DNA from: Primulina eburnea
Taxonomy: Eukaryota > Streptophyta > Magnoliopsida > Lamiales > Gesneriaceae
Length of the DNA: 64,000 bases
Assembly (NCBI RefSeq): GCF_022965805.1
Contig: NC_133104.1
Coordinates: 26,222,069-26,286,068 of the forward strand
Reading direction: 5' to 3'
The translations under genes and the position numbers were made by a program. Below, piece by piece: positions 54,155 to 64,000 of the stretch; positions within the stretch are counted from its first letter, which is position 1, and each line of letters begins with the position of its first letter. The notes under the pieces were generated by a model, which worked only from the letters and a program-made list of their open reading frames with translations, had not been told where the DNA came from and did not search any database.

Positions 54155-54515
54155 TTCATCCCAAGTTCGAATGGATCCCGATCTAAGATTTTGTAGCCAA
54201 GTTTTAGCTTTATCTTTTAAAGAAAAAAGAAAAAGGAATGGTGTTCATGCTACAATTTAGATCATTATATGTGTTTCACACTTCTTCAAACTCTCGTAAA
54301 TGCTTGTATGGATTTTCATAATCTAAGCCATGAAAGTTGGGTAAAAGTTGGATAATACCAGGCTTAAAGTTGAAATGAGATGCATCAGGGGGAAAAACTA
54401 GACATGAAGGTGCACTAGTACGTGTAGGATTCATGTGATCTCTAAGTGTTCTTCGTCTATCATGATCATGTTGAGATTGAATTTCATCTTCATTTTCTTG
54501 GATGGGTTATTCCAC
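54155..54515 (-). pseudogene. Degenerate 5' end of C gag
   Basis: Encodes recognisable Gag pieces (DHDRRRTLRDHMNPTR, then NFHGLDYENPYKHLREFEE) interrupted by stops near 54510 and 54285. The rest up to the primer site (54516-54690) is leader with no gene. Confidence 0.6.
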
Positions 54516-54690
54516 CATGTTTTGTAAAAATAAAGGGTTATTTCGAATGAGTCGACCACTTAGTGTATGTGACCAAATGCTCATGCAAATGCAAATGCAA
54601 AAGAATAAAAACACACAAAAGCAATAAAAATTCAAATAAAGAAAAATAAACTATAAAGGAAATTAAATAGACTTGAAATTAAATTATACT

Positions 54691-54708
54691 TCCCTGGCAA
54701 CGGCGCCA
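54691..54708 (-). other. Primer binding site of C (tRNA-Asp type)
   Basis: Minus-strand TGGCGCCGTTGCCAGGGA has one mismatch to the complement of the plant tRNA-Asp 3' end, the usual Athila/Tat primer. Confidence 0.85.
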
Positions 54709-54714
54709 AAAACT

Positions 54715-56198
54715 TGTTGCGACTCTGATTGTTGCACTCCTAAGAGCAGGTTGTCCACAAGTAGTATAATTCGGTGAGTCCGATATCGTATCCACAGGGA
54801 AGCTAAGGTAATTACAAGTCCACTACAAAGTCTTTTTGTTTTGTTTTGTTTTTGTTTCTTTTTTATTTTAATTGTTTGAATCTTTAATGGGTAAATTTTA
54901 ATTGTTCAAATTTTAATTTAAGTAGTTGAGATTAAAGGATCCACTCTTGGTATTTTAAAAAAGTTAACATTAACGAATAATATTGAAATCCACTTAATAA
55001 AATGGTTCCAATATATTAAATAATCATATTTATATTATGTTATATATTATTATCTTATAAGTATATAATATATACCAAAACTTATAAATGTGGTCAAGTA
55101 TTTATTGTGCTATATATATTTGTAAACACTAAATCAAGGTTCCCACTTTAAATGGTTGGTAAAACCAAACTAACATTTAAATGGCACCAAGAAATTAATA
55201 TTATGATATATTTATATATAGTAAATGAAGGTTCCCACTTTAAATGGTTGGTAAAACCAAACTAACATTTAAATGGTACCAATAATTTAGTGTAACATAT
55301 AGCAACAATAAATCAAAACTCCCACTTATAAGTAGGGTATAAAAATACTTAAAGAAATAAATATAACATAAACAATAAATAATAATTAAATAATATAAAA
55401 CATAGATTCTTACCTTTTAGTAACCTTATTATCATGCCAAGAGTTTCACCTTTTCATCTCAACTTTAGGAAGTTAGCTATTCATTATTCAAAGTGTAAAA
55501 CTTTGAATATGAAATTATCATGCTAATTATATTTAAATGAAAAATAAAGGAAAAATATAGAGAGAAATATTATGAACTCAAAGGTTTGTTCATAGAATGA
55601 GGGATATCTAAATACATTACAATGCACCCCTATTTATAGCCAAATTTGGGGAGACAACCACAAATAAAATATTATTTTTTTACACAAAAGTCTTCATTGG
55701 TGTTCCAAGATATTATATTATATTACACATCACTTTTGAAAATCTTCTTCTCCGAATTTGCTTTTCACATTAAAAGAAACATGTGGATAATTGAGTTGTC
55801 TAGTTGTGGTATTTTTTTCAAACCATTTGACCAAGTAATTTGAGAGATATGGTCAAAATACTAGAGCATGGTAAAACTGTCACTCCTTTGATAACTTTAT
55901 TTGTTGCTTAATTTGATCCCACTTGTGAGAAGATTTTTATCTCATGCTTGCCATCAATATTGTAGATATTAACATCAACTTTCTACTGGTCCAAGAATCA
56001 TCTTAATCCCATTTGAAACTCCAAGTTTATTCTTGTTTTATCGAACCTGTAAAAAATAGTAAAAACTTGTAATTACATAACAACTTATATTTTATACAAT
56101 TTATTATAAAACATATAATATTTAAACATTTAATAAAACAAAAACTATATATTTATATTATAAAACATTTTATTAATGTATAATTTTTATGTTTATCA
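54715..56198 (-). repeat. 5' LTR of C
   Basis: 1484 bp, uninterrupted, TGTTGCGACTC...TTTATCA. It shows the empty site of B as AAAGGTTTGTTCATAG near 55580. Confidence 0.95.
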
Positions 56199-56203
56199 GC
56201 CAT
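56199..56203. other. Target site duplication of C (right)
   Basis: GCCAT, matched at 36608-36612. Confidence 0.9.
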
Positions 56204-56519
56204 CAATAAAACCGATGTACTTATTGTATTCTACATATCGATGCTATGAAAGTACATGTCAAATCCTTCTCATGTAATAAATTATGAACCTCTGAAGTTG
56301 ACTCCGAATATGTCGTACGAGGAAAGACCTATACAAATCCTAGATAGATAAAAAGAAAGCACTGAAACAAAGTTATTCAAATTGTCAAGGTCAAGTGGCT
56401 AAATCACTCGGAGGAAGAAGCTACATTGGAAACCGAGAAGGAAATGAGGAGTCGCTACCCGGAGTTACTTAGTAAGTTTTAATTTCAAGGACAAAATTTT
56501 ATTTAAGGGAGGGAGGAAT
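56204..56519 (+). pseudogene. End of chromovirus pol (I) with chromodomain-like tail, and polypurine tract
   Basis: Continuation of 35267-36612 after element C. It reads VDSEYVVRGKTYTNPR, then VKVKWLNHSEEEATLETEKE and MRSRYPELLSK, the chromodomain-like C terminus of Tekay/Del pol, with stops in between. AGGGAGGGAGGAAT (56506-56519) is the polypurine tract before the 3' LTR. Confidence 0.75.
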
Positions 56520-57253
56520 TGTAAGGTCCAAAATGCAATAGCGTAACCTAACATCATGCAAATCTATGGAAAATGGAAAATGATCAAATAAACTGTTTTA
56601 ATTTCATAAATCAAATAACATAACTGTTCGATACGCGATCAAAGAACGGAGACCGGGTGTAATGCCCGGTTACTCGTACAAATGATTAGTAACAGGTTCA
56701 TGTCGTTTATTTTGTAGTTAATTACCTTATTAGATTTCACGTGAGGATTGAAGTATCAATATTGAGTTTGAACATGACTTTTATATTGTTTATGGTGCAT
56801 TGAGAATGAATAAATGTCAAAATAGTGATGGTAAGATGTGTACATAGAAATAGTGTTATGAAGTTGGTAGGAAATGAGATGTAGATATGGTAGTTTTTAC
56901 GGGTTTCAGCATAATGATTTGAATATTGATCCAAATTGTGTGAGGCCATAACCATTAGAAAGCTAAGACATAATGCTACAACTTTCACGTTTTGGGTTTT
57001 GTCCAAATCATTGTGGAGGACAAGCCAAAAGCGCCCCGAAGTGTGTCGTGTATACCGTCATTCCTTCACTGACACATGTTAGGAGAATAGGCATAACTTT
57101 TTACTCAGACCTCCAAATGACCTGAAACCAGTGGGAGATTCAAGCCAAGACATAGAGCTACAATTTTGTAGTTTACCATTTTTTCAGATTATGAGCGGAA
57201 GAACCATTTCCGGAGCAATCTTTGAAGAGTCAGTGCGCAGAGGCAGCACAGGA

Positions 57254-57432
57254 GGCGCCCGAGCGGTAAGATTCTACCGCCCGAGCGCCGGTACACTAAG
57301 GGTTCACGAAATTTACAGAACATATGGCGCTCGAGCGGTAGAAAATGACCGCCCGAGCACCAGTGCACGAAAAGTGCACCTTTTGGACAGAACATTCCGC
57401 GCTCGGGCGGTAGAAAATGACCGCCCGAGCGC
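57254..57432. repeat. Three GC-rich stem-loops next to a TATA box
   Basis: 57254-57289, 57326-57361 and 57399-57432 each have arms of the GCGCTCGGGCGGT / ACCGCCCGAGCGC type with 6-8-base loops. The third is a perfect 13-bp stem (57399-57411 and 57420-57432) ending 6 bp before the TATA box. They stand out in AT-rich surroundings. Confidence 0.8.
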
Positions 57433-57437
57433 CGCCA

Positions 57438-57446
57438 TATATATAA
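57438..57446 (+). promoter_or_regulatory. TATA box of LTR I
   Basis: TATATATAA directly after the third stem-loop; the likely LTR promoter. Confidence 0.6.
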
Positions 57447-58692
57447 GAGGATAAGCTTCGGGTTTCTAAACCATTCCATCAGCTCCTCTCCCCCTTTTTC
57501 ACAGAAAACTCGAAAGAAAAGTTTAGAAAACATCCTCCAAAGCTTCCTTCTTAATTCCTTTCAAAGTTTTGAAGTTAGAACTTGGTTCTTCATCACAAGA
57601 ACATCATAGAGGTGTAAGTTTTCTCCTCTTTTAGTTATCCTACATGTATAGGAGTGATTTTCATCTAGTATTTATATAGTGATGGGATTTTGATATATTT
57701 TACAGTATAGGAGCGAGATACATCGTCTGAAACAAGTATTCGTACGCTTGGACAGTAAGTTGGCATGTTCTTGAAGTAATACATGAGTAATATTATGAAT
57801 TTCAAGTGCTTCTCATTGTCTATTGATATATGTACATTGTTATTATGTTTATTGATGAAAACATAGCACCATATTCCATTGTTATGTATTAAATATGTAA
57901 GGAACTCATGAATATTGATGATGGGTGCTATGTCATGAACAAGAACATGAACATGAAAGGAAAATGACTGATTTTACATGATATAGAGCTTGTTGACATC
58001 ATGGGTGGTTTTAAGTCCACCAAAGCTATTGGCCAATATATGTTCATGGGGCGTGGGGTTACCAAAGGTTGCTCCCTGACGTCCAACACAGTAGTAGCTA
58101 TATAATAAAGCAAGCACAGTAGTACAGGTCAACTAATGAGGCTCAAGTACAAAAATGAACATTGAATATATGCTACGGTATGACATGTTTTTAAGATTCA
58201 TTATTGATCACGACTTGATATGTATGTTCCTTCGAAGCATATTGATACGTACAAGTGCCAACTTATTGAGTTTTATAAACTCACGTAGCTCATGTATTAC
58301 AGGATCAGGTAGTGAAGATGCATAGGATGCCGGTTCGCCAATGGATGCTTGTGACGTGCCCCACCTCGACAAGAACCGGGCTTCTTATTGTATAGCTTCC
58401 GCATATGTATTATAATGAAATTAATGTCAGGGTTTGAAACAAGTTCTATGATATATGTGATGGTACAATGTACGTTTGTATATGAAATATGTTTTTATGT
58501 ATATATGAATGTTGTTGCTTGAGGTTTGGTTTAAACAAAATGTAGGGACATCATGCCAAAATTTTTATAAACCATCAAAGTGATGCCTCTTGTTTTGATT
58601 TACTTCATACTATAGTTATATCATTCAAACCTTAATTTGATTACAAGTATAAGTATCATTAATCATGTCAAGTATAGAGTAAGGGTGTGACA

Positions 58693-61142
58693 CCGGGGAC
58701 CCTAAAGGAAAAATATTTTTATTAAATGATAATTTTTAATTATTTAATATATGGTATATTTTAATATGTATTTTCGAAAATGAAGTATTTTGATGTGTTT
58801 TTATGCGTCGAGTCGTATTTTAAACAGTTAATCGATTTTTGACAAAAATAGAGACTTTTGAAGCTCGGTTAATATTTTTGAAAAATTAACATAAACAAAT
58901 ATTTTAATTATTATCTATCGGGCTTAATGGACCTAACATACTATGATTAGTGGGCCTAAACCTAGTATCAAATATTTTTTATCAACCAAGGCACCAAAAC
59001 GCTATCCATAAACCCCAAAACTCACGCCCCACCATAGGAAAAACGAAAGGACACTTCCACTAGCACAAACTCACACACATGACACGAGTTTTGAGAGTAA
59101 AATCTCGTGAATAGTGTAGAAATTCAGCAAGGTTCCTCTCTGCCAGTGTTCCTCACATCCCAATTCGTTTTTCGTGCATTGGAAACGCAAAGTCATGCCT
59201 TAATCTTCTCTTCACTCATCTTTCACATCATATTATGTATGTTAAATCATGTGTGCAAGAAAAAATATGAATCCCTCCAAGTATTTTCGTTTTATGGCTT
59301 GTGCATACCAAAACTTTTATTTTTATGCATTGAAACTTATTGTTATGTTGCACAAAGGGGGCTGCCAAAGTAGGGCTCTTATAAGGGATGAATTCCAGAG
59401 GGTTTAAAGGCTTAGACAAGGCTGCATAAGGGTTGGACATGGAGGGTAGCAAAGCTGAACGAAAAATTGATTGTATGGGAGTTAGGGTTTCGGCTAGGAG
59501 TACTTAGTGGGGAACGACACTTAGCAGCCGTTAGGGAGCGTCCAAGAGACCTAAGGAGGCTGTTGATGGTCCTAGGATGGCTGCACGAGGTATGGTTCGA
59601 AAGCAAAGGGTTGGGACGTAAGGCTTGGGCGCGCATGGCTAGGGGAGATCGGCTTTGAGGGCAACGACTTCTAGTTGTGTTAAGATCTGTCCAACAGGTT
59701 CCCTAAGATTCAGTCATGGTCCTAGGAATGGTTCATAGGGGTTGGTCGTGTTGGTCGAGGGATAGGGCTGAAGGGGATGCATGACAAGCTAGGCTAGGGT
59801 TTCGAAAAAAATTGGGTCAAACTTCAGTAGTTGATCTAGGCATGTTCTGTGGTTTTAATGTTCTTGATTTGGGTTGTATATGGTATGGTTAGGTTTTATT
59901 AAGCTATGGTTCATGTTGAGTAAGGTTTGGTTAAGTTTTGAGCCGATTCGAGTTAAAACCTAGACGTCTAAGTTTTAGAATCCGGAAATAAGTCGAGCAA
60001 CTTAATATTATGTCTAAGAAATATTTATGGACATATTTTAAGGTGTTATGTTAAATTTGGATGGATTTATGTCGTCGTTTTAATGTCTAAGGATAAATTG
60101 AGAATGTTCGGGTTTCAAGGGCAAAACAATCATTTTACACCCGAGAAATGTTAGACCTCCAGACAGTGCCCTAAATGTTGTAATTAATGCTAAAATGTTT
60201 ATTTTAAATGTTTATGGAATTTTATGATGAAACGTTAATGCTAAAAGAAGTGTTGCATGCTTGGTTTAATAAAAATGATTTATATATGCATGAATTTTTA
60301 AAAGTGATAAAAATGATGAAATGTTGAAGGAGGTGACTTGATTGTAACATAAAGATGTGATTGGGTATATCGTCAGAAAAAAGGTCCCAGAGGAAGCTTG
60401 TGTATGAGAGAAGGCCCCAGAGAGAGCCCTGATGCGGGAAAAAGCCTCAGAGGGAACCCATTTACAGGAGAAGGCCCCAGAGGAAGCCCGACAGTCATAT
60501 TTCCATCAAAATGATATGATGATATATTAGGCCAGGGCTCAATTGATGGGTGAGAGTGTCGCTGATGTCCCCGCCCCAAGGTACCATGGTTATACGTAGA
60601 TGGATCCATCTACCAACAACTAAAACGAAGTAACAATTAACGATCTGAAATCAATAAAAGGAAAACGTATACGTAAATGATGAAAGGAAAAGTTTATGAT
60701 AAAAAGAAAATAGATTTAAAATTATGCATGTTAACGAAAAGTTATTTTATTAAAAGTATCTTTCACTATCGCTTGTGAATATATATGTATTACTTGTTAT
60801 CATGGTTAAGGTTTGCTGATTCAATAAACTCACTAGGTGTGATCGATGCAGGTGAGCATGATGTTGATTGAGGACTTGATGGTCGAACTAGCTGGACTTA
60901 AGGTGCACATAACCCGAGTATCATTGCTAATTTTCTGCATTACATTTATGATTTATGTTTACATTAAAGATTTTATGACTTTGGATTCTTCTGAGAGATT
61001 TAGAGGGATTATGATGTTTATGCTTTATTCTGAAAAAGCTAATTTTAGGTTTGGTTGACGATTTACATTTTCAAATTTTGAATTGCATTTTTGGGATTTT
61101 TAAATAATTAGTTGGTTTAAACGGTGCAAATATTTCTATATA
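58693..61142 (+). repeat. LTR-like sequence J
   Basis: No gene seen. The layout resembles the plus strand of a long gypsy LTR: AT-rich start, GGGCCTAAA blocks near 58950, a 30-bp repeat array (60381-60500) and the LTR core motif (60826-60860, ACTCACTAGGTGTGATCG then GCAGGTGAG). Interrupted by solo LTR H. Ends not defined. Confidence 0.45.
60381..60500 (+). repeat. Four exact-period 30-bp repeats
   Basis: AAGGCCCCAGAGGAAGCCC-like units start at 60381, 60411, 60441 and 60471, exactly 30 bp apart, with diverged spacers. Confidence 0.85.
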
Positions 61143-61282
61143 TGTAATGCCCGGGATTTTATTTATTGTAATCTGAGATTAATCTGAAATGATTTATGGA
61201 TTAATTGATGTGATGATAGACGGAAAGTATTAGACCGGGAAAGACGAGAAAAGACGCAAAAGATGTGCAAGGGTAGTGCATT

Positions 61283-61378
61283 CACGCACATGCGCGACTT
61301 GATGCGCCAGCATGCGCGGAACGGGCAAAAGACCCCGCGCATATGCGCGGAGTGGAGCGCGCATATCCGCGAGGTGTC
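61283..61378. repeat. Cluster of CGCGCATATGCGCG-type palindromes
   Basis: CCGCGCATATGCGCGG (61335-61350) is a perfect 16-bp palindrome. Degenerate copies: ACGCACATGCGCGA (about 61284), GCGCCAGCATGCGCGG (about 61304) and GCGCGCATATCCGCGAG (about 61357). Confidence 0.8.
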
Positions 61379-62185
61379 CAATAGCATTTCCAGAGAATGT
61401 GGCACACATGATTCATATATGTTGTTCTCGAGACCGATTTTATTTCCAAATTATGTTGTTATCGATTATGAGGTGTTGGAATTGATATCTCATTTATATT
61501 GTATCGCTGGGTATATTGATATTATTCAGATTTGGATCAGATGAGTTGTTGATTCGAATATACTGATATTGTATTGCCGATATTGCGAGACTGTACAGAA
61601 TTGAGATTATGATTCGTATTGATAGCGATTATGAGTTGTATTATTATATCTGTGATGTTGAGATTGACGGGGCTATCAAGACCGTATTGTTATGCCGTCG
61701 AAACATCAGTAGATTGATTTTGATCAGATTCAGTAGTGATTGAGATTGCATTGTATGTCGTTGACATTGATCATATTATGTATTGATTTGAATATTGATC
61801 AGTACAGGTTTTGAATTGAGTGATACATTGACACCGTCTATTCGATATTGTCATTTCAGATTTGATATGGACAGATTTGACTTCGAGACTTCGACTTCGT
61901 CAGATCGAGAAGACAAAGGTATAAGTCAATGTGGTATTGGGAGATCGACTCAAGTAGGATATACTTGGGTTTCCCTAAATCACATACTTATTGTTATTGT
62001 ATGCATTGATTTGATTATTATATGTTGTTCTATTGATTGGTTGGAAACATGTATTAGATGAGTATTAGATGAGTAATCTTGTGACAGAAGTGCCTGATAG
62101 TGGTGGGATCGCCACGGGGACATTGCACGCTGTCACAAGATAGTGTATTGGTGATAGGGCCAAAGTCTGTCACCGGATGATTGGC

Positions 62186-62287
62186 TATCGATGTGGATAG
62201 AATTGGAGTTTCTTCTATTACTGGTGATCGATACCATATCGATGTGGATAGAATCGGAGTTTCTTCTATTACTGGTGATCGATATGG
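62186..62287 (+). repeat. 51-bp tandem duplication
   Basis: TATCGATGTGGATAGAATYG repeats at 62186 and 62237; the two units are nearly identical. Confidence 0.9.
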
Positions 62288-62923
62288 AATGCCGACGTCT
62301 GGAAACCGGGATCCCTAGACTAGGAATGAGTCTAGTCTTAGAAGTGGAGTCACGAGTCTGATTGACACTTTGATATGGATTATGCTCTTAGAAATTGATA
62401 TAGTATTACTAATTCGTGTTCCCGTTTGTGGTACATGTTCAGGGTATGATTTATAGTTTGATATTGATTCATGTTTCTGATTGCCATACATGTTATGAAT
62501 ATATGCTTCATGCTTTTATATTTGTTATATGAAATGCGTGTTTCGTTGATTTATACTGGGAATATAATTCTCACCGGAGTTATCCGGCTGTTGTCTTGTT
62601 TGTATGTGTGCATGACAACAGGTGGGACAGGTTCAGGGTCAAGGAGATGAAGACAGATTATGATTAGAGTGGAGACTACGGACTTGAAGTAGAAATAAGG
62701 TCTGGACACTTGATATGTAGCTGTTAAACCTTAGTTGAATAAATGTATGCTGTACAGGACTTGTACCTTAAATTATACTGATATGTATAATAGATGAATG
62801 CCATTACGTTCCGCATGTAACAGTGTATGTTTTTAAAAAAATTTAGACCTTGTTTATTATAATTGATTAATTAGTCCCAAAGATGATTAAGAATCGAATT
62901 AGCGTCCGGGTCCCCACAATATA

Positions 62924-64000
62924 TATGAATGTGGTTCGTCAGAATGATTTAGAAAAAAAACTCTAGTACATTTTAAAGAAAAACGAGTAGTGGACGTTTC
63001 ACTTAAAAATAAAGCATAAAATCTTTAATAAAATAATCCTCAAAATCATTATTTTAAAAGTTTAAATCTTAATATAATGCGGAACATAAAAGCCCTCGAG
63101 AGTGTACTACCGTACCCGATCCACTTAAGCGTCAGTGCCTCTCTAAAAATCATCATCTCCTACTACAATCCAAATCTAGTGATTCTAATGACTCAGCACG
63201 TTCTAACGATATGTAACAAATAATACATATACAAGCACATACAGCTTTAAATAAATCTTTTACTGAAGCTGGCGTAAAAACTCGTAATCATATATGAATC
63301 ATAAATCATTATATCATAAAGCCTTTCATTATCGTATATCATTTTGGGTGAAGTTTGATCTTTGAAAGTGACTATCTTTTATAATATCTTCTTGTGGTCG
63401 ACTGATCAGTCCAGCTATACTAAGTACCTGGGGACAGTTCTCCCATGAACGGGCTCCTCTGGTCCATTTCCCATACGATATCCTCATTTCATCTTTTATA
63501 TCACAGTCAATTCACAACACTCAAAATATTTTTCCTTTCATTTTATTATAAAATATTGTGTCCTTCAAAAATACTATTTTTCGGGAAAATCATACTGCCT
63601 TTTCATATAACATAAAAATATGATATTTTCATCATAAAGATTTTAAAATATCATTTATCATACGTTATGATACTTTGAGACACTGCCAGACAATTCGAAC
63701 TACAAGGGATGTAAAATGACCATTTTACCCCTAATTTCAAACTTCCCGATTTTGACTTTTTCTAACTTTTCTCGACTAGAACCAATCCTGAACCATAATA
63801 TAAGATTAAATTTGACTTCTAATATTTTTCTTAGACGTAAACCCGAGCTTTTTGATTTATTGACTTAATAGCTAAATCGTGAAGCGTTTCGAACCCGAAT
63901 TAATTCAAACCTTAATATTTCTGCCCAAATTTTAAATTTACACTTTTCATTCACGTAAACTGTAGATGTGTGTTTCGGGGGGGGGGGGGGGGGGGGGGGA
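62924..64000 (-). repeat. Partial minus-strand LTR (G)
   Basis: No gene seen. The order of blocks (AATGCGGAAC near 63077, CTAGTGATTCTAATGACTCAG near 63178, then CATTTTGGGTGAAGTTTGATC) parallels the F 5' LTR (32170, 32271, 32455) at lower identity. It runs off the window. Confidence 0.5.
63977..63999. repeat. Run of 23 G at the window end
   Basis: Homopolymer of 23 G followed by one A at the last base. It could be real or mark an assembly problem. Confidence 0.9.

Larger units (their letters stand above)
36613..56198 (-). mobile_element. Athila-like gypsy element C, with nested copia B
   Basis: LTRs TGTTGCGACTCTG...TTTATCA with target duplication GCCAT (36608-36612 and 56199-56203). Minus strand: 5' LTR 56198-54715, tRNA-Asp-type primer site, gag-protease, RT, RNase H, integrase stub, CACTA-like insert, polypurine tract, 3' LTR (49543-48928 and 37487-36613, split by B). 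Net LTR length is about 1485 bp on both sides. Primer site and pol sequence are typical of the Athila/Tat lineage. The coding region is broken by frameshifts and lacks most of the integrase. Confidence 0.9.
56520..58692 (+). repeat. 3' LTR of chromovirus I
   Basis: Starts TGTAAGGTCC directly after the polypurine tract and ends AAGGGTGTGACA. It has a TATA box at 57438-57446 with three GC-rich stem-loops just upstream (57254-57432). The exact right end is ambiguous because TGTGACACCGGGG could also be the start of a neighbouring LTR. Confidence 0.7.
61143..62918 (+). mobile_element. Solo LTR H
   Basis: 1776 bp, TGTAATGCCCGGG...GGGTCCCCACA, flanked by ATATA on both sides (61138-61142 and 62919-62923), consistent with a target duplication, though the flank is low-complexity. 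No internal region is present. It contains GC-rich palindromes (61283-61378) and a 51-bp tandem duplication (62186-62287). Short ORFs within are not supported. Confidence 0.65.

Noticed and set aside
36613..56198. Integrated plant pararetrovirus
   Set aside because: Polyprotein order, TG...CA LTRs, tRNA-Asp primer site and 5-bp target duplication fit an Athila-like LTR retrotransposon; there is no movement protein.
57131..57454. ORF across the GC-rich hairpins (107 aa)
   Set aside because: Its repeats (ARAVENDRPS) are just the translated hairpin repeats upstream of the TATA box of an LTR.

Overview
This window looks like plant nuclear DNA from a transposon-dominated intergenic region. It is AT-rich, has no operon-like gene packing, and almost all of it can be assigned to LTR retrotransposons. 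I found no convincing host gene, tRNA gene or true rRNA gene. The primer sites match plant initiator tRNA-Met and tRNA-Asp. The extra open reading frame in the two copia elements resembles proteins I remember from asterid (Lamiales/Gesneriaceae) genomes; that is memory, not a search.

Layout. Positions 1-611: end of a minus-strand copia LTR. 612-7684: element D, a long-LTR gypsy-type element without pol. 7685-27512: element D', a minus-strand relative of D. It is split by copia element A (13001-24429, target duplication TCATG). 27513-29199: LTR fragments. 29200-34779: element F, another minus-strand long-LTR element without pol. 34780-35266: end of an LTR carrying a 5S-rRNA-like segment (K). 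35267-36612 and 56204-56519: the two halves of a decayed plus-strand chromovirus pol (I), followed by its LTR (56520-58692). I is split by an Athila-like gypsy element C (36613-56198, duplication GCCAT). C's 3' LTR is in turn split by copia element B (37488-48927, duplication GGTTT), and its integrase region is replaced by CACTA-like terminal repeats. 58693-61142: LTR-like DNA (J). 61143-62918: solo LTR H (duplication ATATA). 62919-64000: a further minus-strand LTR (G), ending in a run of 23 G.

The most interesting system is the copia family of A and B. Both are about 11.4 kb and carry gag, then pol (protease, integrase, reverse transcriptase, RNase H). Between pol and the 3' LTR lies a long extra ORF (ORF3, about 930 codons before damage). 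Head-to-head with ORF3, on the strand opposite to the element, is an 85-codon ORF with its own TATA box and AATAAA signal. The roughly 590-bp gap between the two start codons holds a G-box palindrome and a TATA-like motif at matching distances from ORF3 in both copies. This looks like a two-gene cassette with its own promoters carried inside a retrotransposon.

Neither copy looks autonomous as it stands. A has an almost uninterrupted pol but a broken gag; B has an open gag but three nonsense codons in pol. D, D' and F have no recognisable gag or pol and keep only LTRs, primer site, polypurine tract and a non-coding internal region, so they must have been mobilised in trans. Several unrelated LTRs here share a short core motif and carry arrays of small stem-loops, one with a paired (compensatory) base change.
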